The notes under the pieces are model-generated. The model had not been told where the DNA came from. It ran no database searches and saw only the letters and a list, made by a program, of their open reading frames with translations. Positions 7,645 through 16,286 of a stretch of DNA of 64,000 bases are shown here, piece after piece. The position numbers were made by a program, and so were the translations under genes. Position 1 is the first letter of the stretch, and every line of letters begins with the position of its first letter. This DNA is from Pseudomonas vranovensis DSM 16006 (lineage in GTDB: Bacteria > Pseudomonadota > Gammaproteobacteria > Pseudomonadales > Pseudomonadaceae): contig NZ_KE384459.1 of assembly GCF_000425805.1 (NCBI RefSeq), positions 1 through 64,000 of the forward strand, in the 5' to 3' direction.

Positions 7645-9665
7645 GCAAGCGCCCTGCCCCTGCGGGTACGCCACCAGTGCGGGCCGATCACCAGCAGGCC
7701 CAAGGCAAAGCCCACTTCGTCGGTAATTGGCAGCGCCAGGATCAAAAAGCTGCCGGCGGCGAATGCCAGCAGCCGCTCCCACCAGGCCAGCGGCCCGTTC
7801 AGGTAACCGATCGACGCCGCGCCCCACAACCCGATGGCAAGCGCTGCCTTGCACACCATGTAGACACTTGCCAACACACTATCGCCTTGCAGCATCAGCG
7901 CCGAGTTATACACCGCCATGTACGGCACAACGAACCCGGCCACTGCGATACGTACCGCCCACAGGCTGATCTTCAGGCCTGACTCCCGGGCGATCGGGGC
8001 CGCCGCAAAACAGGCCAGCGCCACCGGCGGGGTAAGGTCGGCAAGGATGCCAAAGTAGAAGACGAACATATGCGACACAATCAGCGGCACACCCAGTTCC
8101 AGCAGCGCAGGCGCGGCAATGGAGCTGGTAATGATGTAGTTGGGAATGGTCGGAATACCCATGCCCAATATCAGGCAAGTGAGCATGGTGAGCACCAGCG
8201 ACAGCAGCAGGTTGTCCTGGCCAACGGCGAGGATATAACCGGCAAACGTGGTTGCCACACCGGTCAGGCTGACGATCCCGATGATCACCCCGACCAGGGC
8301 ACAGGCAATGCCGACCGGTACCGCATGCCGGGCCCCTTCAACCAAGGCGTGCAAGCAGATCAACAAGGTACCGCGCCCGCCCTTGACGAACCAGCAGACC
8401 ACGACTAGGGCTGCGATCACCGCAAAGATCACACTGATGCCCAATTGGAAGAAGCCGGCACACAGCACGCCCAGCGCCACCCAGAAGGCCACCCGCAGGG
8501 CGTTGTTCGATACCTTGAGTATCAGGGCTGAACCAAGAATGACAATCGCCGTCAGGGCCAGGCCCACGGTGCCCGAGAATAACGGCGTGCGTCCGGAGAA
8601 CAGCAAATACACCAGTACGAACAACGGAATCAGCAAATACCAACGGTCACGCACCGCGGTCCAGGCGTTGGGGCATTGGTCCTTGGGCAAGCCTTTGAGG
8701 TCGGCCTGCCGGGCCGCCAGGTGAACCATCCAGAACACCGAGCCGAAGTACAACAACGCCGGAATCAATGCTGCCTTGGCCACTTCGACGTAAGGCACGT
8801 TGATGGTTTCTGCCATGATGAACGCCACAGCGCCCATTACCGGCGGCATGATCTGGCTACCCATGCTGGCCGTAGCCTCTACCCCGCCGGCAAAGGCCGC
8901 TTTGTAGCCAAAGCGCTTCATCAACGGAATGGTGAACTGCCCGGTGGTGACCACGTTGGCCACCCCGGAACCCGTGATGGTGCCCATCAGCGCCGAGGAC
9001 ACTACCGAGACCTTGGCCGGGCCGCCCACCTTGTGGCCGAACAGGCCCATGGAGAAGTCAGTGAACAGCTTGATCATCCCCGCCTGTTCGAGGAAGGCAC
9101 CGAACAGAATGAACAGGAAGATATAGGTGGCCGATACATAGGTTGGTGTGCCGTACAGGCCCTCAGTGCCGAATGACAACTGGTTGACGATCTGGTCCAG
9201 GCCATAGCCGCGATGGGCCAGGTCGCCCGGCAGGTGCTCGCCGAGTAGGCCATAGGCCAGAAACAGCCCACAGATGAGCGGCAAGGCAATGCCCATGACC
9301 CTGCGCGCGGCTTCAAAGACCATGACGATCAGGATCAGTCCGATAACCATGTCGGCCTGGGTCAGCTCGCCCGAGCGCTGTATCAGGTCGCCCTCGAACC
9401 ACCACTGGTACAACGCCGTGCCCATGCCCAGCAGCGCCAGCAACCAGCCAACTGGCTGGAAGGGCCGGGCCTTGCCCAACGCCGGGTAACTGAGGAACAC
9501 CAGCATCAGCAAGAAGCCGACGTGGCCGGCGCGTTGTACCTGGGTCGAGAATGGGTGGAAGGCTGCGGTGACGATCTGGAATATCGTGAAGGCCAGGGCG
9601 ACAAAAAACAGCCCCTTTGGCCAGTTGCCAACGGCGGCCGCCAGGCCCTGTGGTTGTTGACTCAT
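7641..9665 (-). CDS. TRAP transporter fused DctQM permease
   Basis: A 674-residue inner-membrane protein. The N-terminal segment of about 190 residues corresponds to the small DctQ subunit. The rest is the 12-helix DctM subunit, with motifs such as GSGVANVVTTGQFTIPLMKRFG and GMGIPTIPNYIITSS. Fused permeases of this kind pair with TAXI-family binding proteins and use an ion gradient to import organic acids or amino acids. The ATG at 9665 has a GGGAGG site. The binding-protein gene lies 78 bp upstream on the same strand, so the three genes form an operon. Substrate cannot be read from sequence. Confidence 0.93.
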   Translation of the reverse strand: MSQQPQGLAAAVGNWPKGLFFVALAFTIFQIVTAAFHPFSTQVQRAGHVGFLLMLVFLSYPALGKARPFQPVGWLLALLGMGTALYQWWFEGDLIQRSGELTQADMVIGLILIVMVFEAARRVMGIALPLICGLFLAYGLLGEHLPGDLAHRGYGLDQIVNQLSFGTEGLYGTPTYVSATYIFLFILFGAFLEQAGMIKLFTDFSMGLFGHKVGGPAKVSVVSSALMGTITGSGVANVVTTGQFTIPLMKRFGYKAAFAGGVEATASMGSQIMPPVMGAVAFIMAETINVPYVEVAKAALIPALLYFGSVFWMVHLAARQADLKGLPKDQCPNAWTAVRDRWYLLIPLFVLVYLLFSGRTPLFSGTVGLALTAIVILGSALILKVSNNALRVAFWVALGVLCAGFFQLGISVIFAVIAALVVVCWFVKGGRGTLLICLHALVEGARHAVPVGIACALVGVIIGIVSLTGVATTFAGYILAVGQDNLLLSLVLTMLTCLILGMGIPTIPNYIITSSIAAPALLELGVPLIVSHMFVFYFGILADLTPPVALACFAAAPIARESGLKISLWAVRIAVAGFVVPYMAVYNSALMLQGDSVLASVYMVCKAALAIGLWGAASIGYLNGPLAWWERLLAFAAGSFLILALPITDEVGFALGLLVIGPHWWRTRRGRALA

Positions 9666-9743
9666 GGGAGGACCTCTGTGATCACAAACCTGCGACAGGT
9701 CGGGCCAGGTGCTGTCTGGCCCGACCGGCGAATACGCTGTGGC

Positions 9744-10697
9744 TTACAGTGCGTTCACTTCTTTGTAGTACTTCTCGGCACCCGGATGCAGCGGGATAGG
9801 CAGATTCTTGGTCGCTGACTCCAGCGTGATGTCCTTGGCTGCCGAGTGGGAGGTAGACAGGCGTTTGAGGTTTTCGAACATCAGCTTGGTCATCTGGTAG
9901 GCCACGTCATTGGAGACCTTCTCCTGGCTGACCAGAATATTGGCCACGGCTACCGTCGGGACATCGGCATCCTGCCCGTCGTAGGTACCCGCCGGGATCA
10001 TGCCGGCCTGATAGGCCGGGTTGCCGATTTTAGCCACCACCTCTGAGGGGATGGCCACGAAGCTGATCTTCATGGTCGAGGCCAGATCACGGATGGCTGC
10101 CATGCCCAGGCCCGAGGACTGCAAGGTGGCATCCAGCTGGCGGTTCTTGATCAGCTCGACCGACTCGGCATATGGCAGGTACTCGACCTTGCCCATGTCT
10201 TCATACTTGAGGCCCGCAGCCGCGAAGATCGCCCGTGCATTGAGCTCGGTGCCAGACTTCGCCGCCCCTACCGAAATACGTTTGCCCTTGAGGTCGGCCA
10301 AGGTCTTGATGCCTGACTCGTCGCTCGCCACGATCTGGATGTAGTTTGGGTAAGTACTGGCGATTGCCCGCAATTTTTTCAGCGGCTTTTTGAAGCCCGC
10401 CTCTTCGTCACCATTCCAGGCGTCGGCAACAGAGTCGGCCAGGGCAAATGCCAGCTCACCTCGTCCTTGCTCAAGCAGGTTGAGGTTTTCAACCGAGGCC
10501 TTGGTGGCCTGCACCGACGTTTTTGAACCCTCGATTCCGTTGCTGTAAATCTGCGAAAGACCGACGCCAATGGGGTAATACACCCCGCTGGTGCCGCCGG
10601 TGAGGATGTTGATAAAGGCGGGGGCAGCCAGTACAGCAGTACTGGCGGTGAAGGCCGCTGCGGCGGCAAAAAGTCCCAAGCGCATGCTCGATCGCAT
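9744..10697 (-). CDS. TAXI-family TRAP solute-binding protein
   Basis: A 317-residue periplasmic protein with a signal peptide (cleavage after TAVLAAPA, about residue 25) followed directly by FINILTGGTSGVYYPIGVGL, the signature of TAXI solute receptors. It delivers substrate to the fused permease encoded downstream. The start at 10697 has GGAG 5 nt upstream. It is transcribed divergently from the truncated pfpI copy at 10845. Confidence 0.93.
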   Translation of the reverse strand: MRSSMRLGLFAAAAAFTASTAVLAAPAFINILTGGTSGVYYPIGVGLSQIYSNGIEGSKTSVQATKASVENLNLLEQGRGELAFALADSVADAWNGDEEAGFKKPLKKLRAIASTYPNYIQIVASDESGIKTLADLKGKRISVGAAKSGTELNARAIFAAAGLKYEDMGKVEYLPYAESVELIKNRQLDATLQSSGLGMAAIRDLASTMKISFVAIPSEVVAKIGNPAYQAGMIPAGTYDGQDADVPTVAVANILVSQEKVSNDVAYQMTKLMFENLKRLSTSHSAAKDITLESATKNLPIPLHPGAEKYYKEVNAL

Positions 10698-10746
10698 AAG
10701 AAGAACTCCATGATTGTTATGATTATTCGACGTCCGGATTGTAGTC

Positions 10747-10918
10747 GAATGGACAAAAGACGACTGGGATTACCGCCAGATTGAACGTTGCTTCCTTGCA
10801 GTAGGCCTCTTACTTCAGGTCTATCGATAAAAGAAGATCACATCATGAGTGCACAACTTAATGGCAAACGCGTGGCCTTTCTGGTCACTGATGGCTTTGA
10901 GCAGGTGGAACTGACTGG
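10747..10918 (+). repeat. Left copy of a 172-bp direct repeat flanking the alginate block
   Basis: Aligns without gaps to 28653-28824, with six differences by eye (about 97% identity). It contains the pfpI promoter region, Shine-Dalgarno, start and first 24 codons or so. One difference turns the right copy's AAGGAG into AAGAAG, weakening the ribosome site here. After 10918 similarity stops abruptly. Confidence 0.92.
10845..10918 (+). pseudogene. Truncated 5' end of a PfpI/DJ-1 family gene
   Basis: The first 24 codons or so (MSAQLNGKRVAFLVTDGF...) are identical to the intact gene at 28751. The frame then runs into unrelated sequence (from TTGTTCGCAG) and stops at 11009. The catalytic Cys-His region is missing, so it cannot be functional. 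It marks the left junction of the alginate block. Confidence 0.9.
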
Positions 10919-11012
10919 TTGTTCGCAGATACCGAAGGCGTCGCCGCGTCGCAGGATTCGCGACTTGGCAAACCTTTGCCGTTGCTTGTCGCCGTGTTGG
11001 TGCCGGTAGGTG

Positions 11013-11513
11013 AACCTTGTCGGTCGTCAGCCCGAGCTGTTGGGGCAATGGGCCCAGGCCCAGTACTTCGCCAATGGCAAAAAGTGGTTGGACAAGGTCC
11101 AGACCCTGACTGACGAAGCGCTCAAGGCCAATCCGAAGGAAGTCAGCAGCCTCGGTATGCTCGGTATCGCCGCATTTGAAGGTGAGCGGTATCAGGAAGC
11201 AATCGATTACTGGGGCCGGTTGCTCGAACAACCACCGCCGGAAGACAAATCCCGTGACGCACTGCAAGGCGGGATCGAGCGCGCCACCGAGCGTCTGCGG
11301 GCCAGCGGCAGCAAAGTCACCGAAACGTCAGTAGCCAAAATCGACGCACCGCTCAAAGTACGCGTTGACCTCGCCGCGGGTCTCTAGAACAAGGCACCGC
11401 CCGGCGACAGCGTGTTCGTCTTCGCCCGCCCCACGTCCGTCCACCGGAACCGCTGGCGGTTAGTAGCATGACCGTGTCTGATCTGCCGGTGACAGTCAAA
11501 TTGGCCGATGTCG
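11013..11513 (+). pseudogene. ccmI: Decayed ccmI (cycH) fragment, cytochrome c maturation
   Basis: The translation LLGQWAQAQYFA followed by LTDEALKANPKEVSSLGMLG and EAIDYW matches the TPR part of CcmI, which holds apocytochrome c for haem attachment. The frame hits an in-frame TAG at 11385-11387. Reading resumes (NKAPPGDSVFVFAR), is shifted by a missing base about 45 bp later, and continues in another frame from 11468 (MTVSDLPVTVKLADVD). Both ends of the gene are missing. This is a stranded relic between the pfpI stub and algA; the ccm locus itself is not in the window. Confidence 0.8.
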
Positions 11514-11774
11514 ACAGACGATCATCCGATGGACATTTCCTCGGGCTGTTGGAGGTTTCCACCAGCTTAGACTTCCCCTCCCTCGGGAATTTCTGTAAGG
11601 AACATTCAATCCGCTGGATGGCCAGGCCAACGACAGAACGCAAAAGCCGGCGTCAGGTTACATCTGCAACGCTGCGCGCGCTCAAGCGCTGCATTGAGCA
11701 GCACCTGACGCGCAGCGGTACTCAGCCAAGGGTTCGGTGTGCATGAACCTGCTGGCTCGTTCCGGTGCTTTGGC
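11514..11774. other. Non-coding stretch after algA with a hairpin at 11670-11717
   Basis: No gene is supported. A 9-bp inverted repeat (CGCTGCGCG at 11670-11678 with CGCGCAGCG at 11709-11717) encloses a smaller stem. It lies about 60 bp downstream of the algA stop and could act as a terminator or mRNA stabiliser for the alginate transcript, although no U-run follows. Confidence 0.35.
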
Positions 11775-13232
11775 TCAAGCGCCGGCGACCAGTTTGGCTG
11801 CCACCAGCGCCTCGCCGGTCCGTCCATAGACATCCTCCAGGCGCTCGATGTCGTCCTCACCCAGGTAGCTACCGGACTGCACCTCGATGATCTCCAGCGG
11901 GATCTTGCCGGGGTTGGCCAGGCGGTGCACTGAGGCGATCGGGATGTAGGTGGACTGGTTCTCGGTCAGCAGGAACACCCTGTCGTCACATGTCACCCGG
12001 GCGGTGCCGGATACCACGATCCAGTGCTCGGCGCGGTGGTGGTGCATCTGCAGCGACAACTGCGCGCCGGGTTTCACGGTGATGCGTTTGACCTGGTGGC
12101 GAATGCCGTTGTCCACCGAGTCGTAGCAGCCCCAAGGACGATTTACCGCACAATGGCTCTGGGTTTCCGTGCGCCCCTCCAGATCCAGGCTGTTGACCAG
12201 TGCCTTGACGTCCTGAACCGAATTCTTGTGGGCGATCATCACGGCATCCTTGGTTTCTACTACCACCAGATCGTCCACACCGACCAAGGCCACCAGCTTG
12301 CCGCTGCTGTGTACGAAGCTGTTGCGGCTGTCGTGGCTCATCACATCGCCCTTGAGCACGTTGCCGGCCTGGTCCTTCTCATGCACTTCCCAAAGGGAGG
12401 ACCAATTGCCCACGTCGTTCCAGCCGGCGGCAAGCGGCACCACGCAGGCGTGGGAGGTCTTCTCCATCACCGCGTAGTCGATGGAGTTGTCCGGGCAGCA
12501 CTCGAAGGCGTCGGCATCGATACTCATGGTATTGCCGAAGCGATGGCTGCGCTCCATGGCCAGCGCACAGGTGTCATAGATGTCCGGCGCATGCTTGAGC
12601 AACTCGTCCAGATACCGGCTGGCACGGAACAGGAACATGCCGCTGTTCCAGTAATAGCCACCCGCGCGGACGAGTTCGCGGGCCAGTTCTGCATTGGGCT
12701 TTTCAACGAAGTGGCTGACCCGGTAGGTGCCTGGATAGACGCCGCCGGCGTCACCTGCGCGGGTCGCCTTGATGTAGCCGAAGCCGGTCTCGGGGCGCGC
12801 GACCGGGACGCCGAACAGCACCATCTCCCCTTCCTCGGCCGCCCCGCGCGCCACTTCCAGCGCCTGGTGCAGCGCCGGCGTGTCTTCGATCACATGGTCG
12901 GCCGGCAGCACCAGCATCAGTTCGTCGCGGCCTTCGGCCAGCAGTTGCAAGGCGGCCATCGCCACGGCCGGCGCGGTATTGCGGCCGAAAGGTTCGAGCA
13001 GTGTCGAGTGCCCCTCGACGCCGATCGCCTTTAGTTGCTCGTTGACGATAAAGCGGTGCTCATGGTTGCACACGATCAGCGGGCTCTGCATACCTTCAAA
13101 GGCCAGGCGCTGCAGGGTCTGCTGGAACAGCGAGAGCTCGCCGGTCAGGGCGAGGAACTGCTTGGGATACTGCTTGCGCGACAGGGGCCACAGGCGGGAA
13201 CCACTGCCACCAGAAAGGATTACCGGAATCAT
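11775..13232 (-). CDS. algA: AlgA: mannose-6-P isomerase / GDP-mannose pyrophosphorylase
   Basis: A 485-residue bifunctional enzyme. The N-terminal nucleotidyltransferase makes GDP-mannose from mannose-1-P and GTP (motif GGSGSRLWPLSRKQYPKQFL at residues 8-27). The C-terminal cupin is a type-II phosphomannose isomerase (HRAEHWIVVSGTARV and NQSTYIPIASVHRLANPG). It supplies the precursor for AlgD. The ATG at 13232 is chosen because GGAGG lies 8 nt upstream and the protein then starts MIPVILSGG like its relatives; an ATG 15 nt earlier is less likely. It is the last gene of the operon, 95 bp after algL, the widest gap in the operon and room for an internal promoter. Confidence 0.97.
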   Translation of the reverse strand: MIPVILSGGSGSRLWPLSRKQYPKQFLALTGELSLFQQTLQRLAFEGMQSPLIVCNHEHRFIVNEQLKAIGVEGHSTLLEPFGRNTAPAVAMAALQLLAEGRDELMLVLPADHVIEDTPALHQALEVARGAAEEGEMVLFGVPVARPETGFGYIKATRAGDAGGVYPGTYRVSHFVEKPNAELARELVRAGGYYWNSGMFLFRASRYLDELLKHAPDIYDTCALAMERSHRFGNTMSIDADAFECCPDNSIDYAVMEKTSHACVVPLAAGWNDVGNWSSLWEVHEKDQAGNVLKGDVMSHDSRNSFVHSSGKLVALVGVDDLVVVETKDAVMIAHKNSVQDVKALVNSLDLEGRTETQSHCAVNRPWGCYDSVDNGIRHQVKRITVKPGAQLSLQMHHHRAEHWIVVSGTARVTCDDRVFLLTENQSTYIPIASVHRLANPGKIPLEIIEVQSGSYLGEDDIERLEDVYGRTGEALVAAKLVAGA

Positions 13233-13327
13233 GGGAGACGCCTCCATTAAAGTTCCATTTCAAATTCATACGTGTCCCCGCGGAGGCCTTGCCTCGGACA
13301 ACCGGGAAATTGGATGCATCGATGCAA

Positions 13328-14440
13328 TCAGGGGTTGAACAGCTGGGTGACATTCCCTCCTAGCCGATAGGTCTCCAGGGGTTCCAGGGATCGCCGCCAG
13401 GCGTCGGTCTCGGCCGAGCAGCGATAAAGTGTGCAATAGGGCTCCAGCCAGGCGAACTTGCCGTCCTCCTGCAAATCTTCCAGCTCCTGCGGGTAGCCGG
13501 TCCGGGCCTGGAAAAGGCGCGGGTTGTGCACGCCCGTTTCGACCCGCCGGGCGAGTCGCTGCAAGGCACCGCCGTTGTCGCCACGCAGGTCTACTCCATT
13601 GGCCTGGGCGAATGCCGAGATCATCATCAGCGGCCCCAGGCTGTAGTTGTGGTAGGCCAGTGCCCGGGTGTGCCGGGACAGTTCCAGCGGCAGGTAGCCC
13701 TCGACGTCGACCTGCTCCACACCATGGCGGTACTGCTCGATCGCCCAGTCGAACAGGTCCTGGCGGTCGAGCACCACGGCACTTGCCATCACCGCCCAGG
13801 CGGCCCAGTACTGGTGGTTGTTACGTCGCTCGCGCGGTTGCTCGTTCCAATCCTGCACCACTTGGTCGGCGAGCCGGGCGAACCACTGCTCGATGGCGCG
13901 CGTTTCGGCCTCATGCCCACGCAAGGGTGCGGACCGGGAGAACTGCAGCCGCAGATAGGCGGAGGACAGACTTCCCAGCGCCCATTTGCGCACCGACTTG
14001 CCGGTGTGGTTGTAGTTTCGGCTGAGCAGCGCGTCGGTTTCGGCCCATGTGTTCAACCAGGCCAGGGCGCAGTCGGCGTACTCCTGACGACCGTCCTCCA
14101 GATACTTGCCGACCAGTTTGTTCACGCCGCTTTCCAGCGCACGCACCTCGCCGGTCAGCCGCTTGTAGCGCGCCGCGGCCTGCGGGTTCAGCTTGTCCCT
14201 GGCCGAGTCCGAGCCTTCGTACTTGCTCGGAAACTGCAAGTCTCCCGTGTAGGGCCCGGGTGCCCCGGCGCAGGCCGGCTTCTTTCCCGTAGGGGGCGGC
14301 GCGGCCAGGTAGAAGCCGCTGGGCGGCACCAGGCGGGCACCCGCGTTGTCTTCCAGGGGCTTGCTGCAGCCGGCGACCAACAGCAGGCCCAGGCCGGTCA
14401 GCGCCATCCGCGTACAGATCAGGCTGGGTTTCATAGCCAT
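13328..14440 (-). CDS. algL: AlgL: alginate lyase, lipoprotein-type signal
   Basis: A 370-residue family-5 polysaccharide lyase that cuts mannuronate-rich alginate by beta-elimination and clears stray polymer from the periplasm. Conserved catalytic segments are present: SKYEGSDSAR, NHTGKSVRKWALGSLSSAYL, RNNHQYWAAWAVM (Asn-His pair) and RALAYHNYSL (Arg and Tyr), so it should be active. Two features are odd. The signal peptide ends in a lipobox (LLVAGC, Cys25), whereas the usual AlgL is soluble. And the gene lies between algF and algA instead of between algX and algI. The start is 3 bp after the algF stop. Confidence 0.95.
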   Translation of the reverse strand: MAMKPSLICTRMALTGLGLLLVAGCSKPLEDNAGARLVPPSGFYLAAPPPTGKKPACAGAPGPYTGDLQFPSKYEGSDSARDKLNPQAAARYKRLTGEVRALESGVNKLVGKYLEDGRQEYADCALAWLNTWAETDALLSRNYNHTGKSVRKWALGSLSSAYLRLQFSRSAPLRGHEAETRAIEQWFARLADQVVQDWNEQPRERRNNHQYWAAWAVMASAVVLDRQDLFDWAIEQYRHGVEQVDVEGYLPLELSRHTRALAYHNYSLGPLMMISAFAQANGVDLRGDNGGALQRLARRVETGVHNPRLFQARTGYPQELEDLQEDGKFAWLEPYCTLYRCSAETDAWRRSLEPLETYRLGGNVTQLFNP

Positions 14441-14443
14441 TCC

Positions 14444-15091
14444 TCAGTTGGTCGCGACCGGACGCTTGACCCAGGCCGGTGACAGCTTGTCGGCGGAACC
14501 GGTGACGAACAGGCTGACCACTTCGCCGCGCTCCAGCACCAGCGGGTCGAGGTCACGAATCTTGCGGTCGCCGGCGTACAGCGTCAGGCGCACCTTGACC
14601 GGGTTGATCTCGCGCTCGCCTCGGGCGTTGGCCGATACCGGGTGGATGACCTCGGTACGACCGTCGGCGGTTTTGATCGACAGGGCGGTGTCGGAAAGAT
14701 TCTGCAGGCGCAGCAGCGACTTCTGGTGATTCTTGAACGGCGGCTCCTCCACCAGCTCCAGCTTCCCACTCGGCATCTGCACCAGTGTGTAGTAGCGCTC
14801 GGCGTCGAGCTTCACCGCCAGGCTCTTGCCGTCCGCGTTGGCGGTGTAGCTGCCGGCCGGCAAAAAGGCGAAATCGCTGCTGCTCTTGGCGCCCAGGTCG
14901 TTGATGCGGACAGGGCCGAGGTTGGCGTCAAAACTGCTGCTTGCGGCGTTGAAGCCGCGCACGAAGGCCGAGCCGTTCGGTGCCGCCGGACCGTAGAGCG
15001 CCGCTTCGTCAGCCATTGCCCACGGGGCGGACAGGCCAAGCAGCAGGCTGCCCAGGCGCAGGGTGTAGGGCATCGAGGAAAAAAGGGACAT
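14444..15091 (-). CDS. algF: AlgF: periplasmic alginate O-acetylation protein
   Basis: A 215-residue exported protein (signal peptide ending PWAMA-DEAALYGP) matching AlgF. It has a first beta-rich domain (VRINDLGAKSSSDFAFLPAG) and a C-terminal domain ending near AWVKRP. AlgF works with AlgI, AlgJ and AlgX in acetylating mannuronate residues, probably as an adaptor. It starts 10 bp after the algJ stop and ends 3 bp before algL, so it is tightly embedded in the operon. Confidence 0.95.
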   Translation of the reverse strand: MSLFSSMPYTLRLGSLLLGLSAPWAMADEAALYGPAAPNGSAFVRGFNAASSSFDANLGPVRINDLGAKSSSDFAFLPAGSYTANADGKSLAVKLDAERYYTLVQMPSGKLELVEEPPFKNHQKSLLRLQNLSDTALSIKTADGRTEVIHPVSANARGEREINPVKVRLTLYAGDRKIRDLDPLVLERGEVVSLFVTGSADKLSPAWVKRPVATN

Positions 15092-15101
15092 ACAGATTCT
15101 C

Positions 15102-16274
15102 CTAAGGTTGCAGGATGGGCTCAGGGCCGGTGGCGGTTTGCAGCGCTGCGCGGTCGGCCGCTTTCTCGTCGTTGCGCAGCCGGGCGAGCCAGGCCGCGTC
15201 GAGCTTGGACAGGTCGCTGGGTAGCATCAGATAGCGCTCGGGAAACTCCCAGATCACCAGGCGCAGCCCGGCGAGCTCTTTATCCCCCTGCTGCAGCAGG
15301 TTCAGCATGGGCACCAGCGGGCCCCTGCCCTCCTCGGCGTAATTGAGCAGATCGCTGCCCAGGGCCTGTTTCAGGGCACCGGCGAAGTTCCAGTTCGCGT
15401 TGGCGCTGTAGCTGGTCCCGACCAGGGCGATCGCCGGTTGGGCATCGACGAACAGCGCATCCTCGGCGCTCTCCTCCTGCCCCTCGGCGGCCCGGGTCAG
15501 GCGCAAGCGCAGCTGCTCGGCCGGTAGCTGCAGGTCGGCGAAGTACGGCTCCAAGGGCAGGAAACTCAGCAGGTCACCTTTGTGCTCCCGGCTGTCGACA
15601 GCCTCGGTGACGAAGGTCTGGTCGCCATGCTGCCAGATACCCTGCAGCGCCAGATGCTCCGCCAGGCTCCTGGCCGCGACTTCGGCGCCGAAGGGAGTCC
15701 AGTGGGTATCGGTGCGCAGGAACACCGGTTCCTGCGCCTTCGCCTGCCGCAGGGCAGGCAACAGATCCGGCCCATTCACCCCGGTTTGGCGCATCATCTC
15801 GTGGGCCTTTGGGTATAGGTGCTGCTGGGCCAGCGCGGGGCGATCGTCGTTCAGATGCTCCGGATAGAGACGGGCCTTGGCTGGCAAGAGCGCCAGCACC
15901 AACGTCACCCCGCGACGCTCGAGTTCCACCCGTACCGCGTTCACCAACCGCCAGTTGTCCTGCAACTGATCGGGTTGGGTCGCAGGCTTGAACTCCTCGT
16001 CCGAGAAGAGCCAGCCGTCCTGGCCGATGACCACGCCCTGGCGGCCTTCACCGAACAGCGTGTAGCTCGCCAGCGCCCAGAGGTTGGTGCCCAGTTGCTT
16101 GACCGGGAATTCGGCGTCGTAGTGCTTCTCGAAGGCCTGCGTCAGTTTGCCGTCCAGCACGCTGGTTTCGCTGGCTGCGGAAAAGCCGAATACCGCGCGC
16201 AGCGACCACAGGCACAACGCCAGCAACAAACTGCAGAAAAGCAGGCTGTAAAGCAGGTTCAAGGTTCTGTTCAT
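15102..16274 (-). CDS. algJ: AlgJ: membrane-anchored alginate O-acetyltransferase
   Basis: A 390-residue SGNH-like esterase/acetyltransferase held by an N-terminal membrane helix (about residues 7-30) with its domain in the periplasm. The catalytic triad motifs are visible: DTHW (Asp-His) and GTSYS (Ser). It takes part in passing acetyl groups from AlgI toward the polymer. It starts 12 bp after the algI stop and is similar in size and fold to AlgX, its paralogue in the same operon. Confidence 0.96.
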   Translation of the reverse strand: MNRTLNLLYSLLFCSLLLALCLWSLRAVFGFSAASETSVLDGKLTQAFEKHYDAEFPVKQLGTNLWALASYTLFGEGRQGVVIGQDGWLFSDEEFKPATQPDQLQDNWRLVNAVRVELERRGVTLVLALLPAKARLYPEHLNDDRPALAQQHLYPKAHEMMRQTGVNGPDLLPALRQAKAQEPVFLRTDTHWTPFGAEVAARSLAEHLALQGIWQHGDQTFVTEAVDSREHKGDLLSFLPLEPYFADLQLPAEQLRLRLTRAAEGQEESAEDALFVDAQPAIALVGTSYSANANWNFAGALKQALGSDLLNYAEEGRGPLVPMLNLLQQGDKELAGLRLVIWEFPERYLMLPSDLSKLDAAWLARLRNDEKAADRAALQTATGPEPILQP

Positions 16275-16286
16275 CGTCGGTTCCCC

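Noticed and set aside
10788..11009. 73-codon ORF at the pfpI stub
   Set aside because: It is the pfpI leader and first codons read into unrelated sequence; treated as a truncated pseudogene, not a gene.
11670..11717. Hairpin after algA considered as an integron attC-type site
   Set aside because: No flanking core sites (RYYYAAC / GTTRRRY) in the right places and no cassette; a plain stem-loop is the simpler view.
12024..13034. Long ORF opposite algA, and similar long ORFs opposite algG, alg8, algI and the aldehyde dehydrogenase
   Set aside because: Mirror frames of high-GC genes; no ribosome sites, implausible composition (His/Gln/Arg-rich) and a well-supported gene on the other strand.
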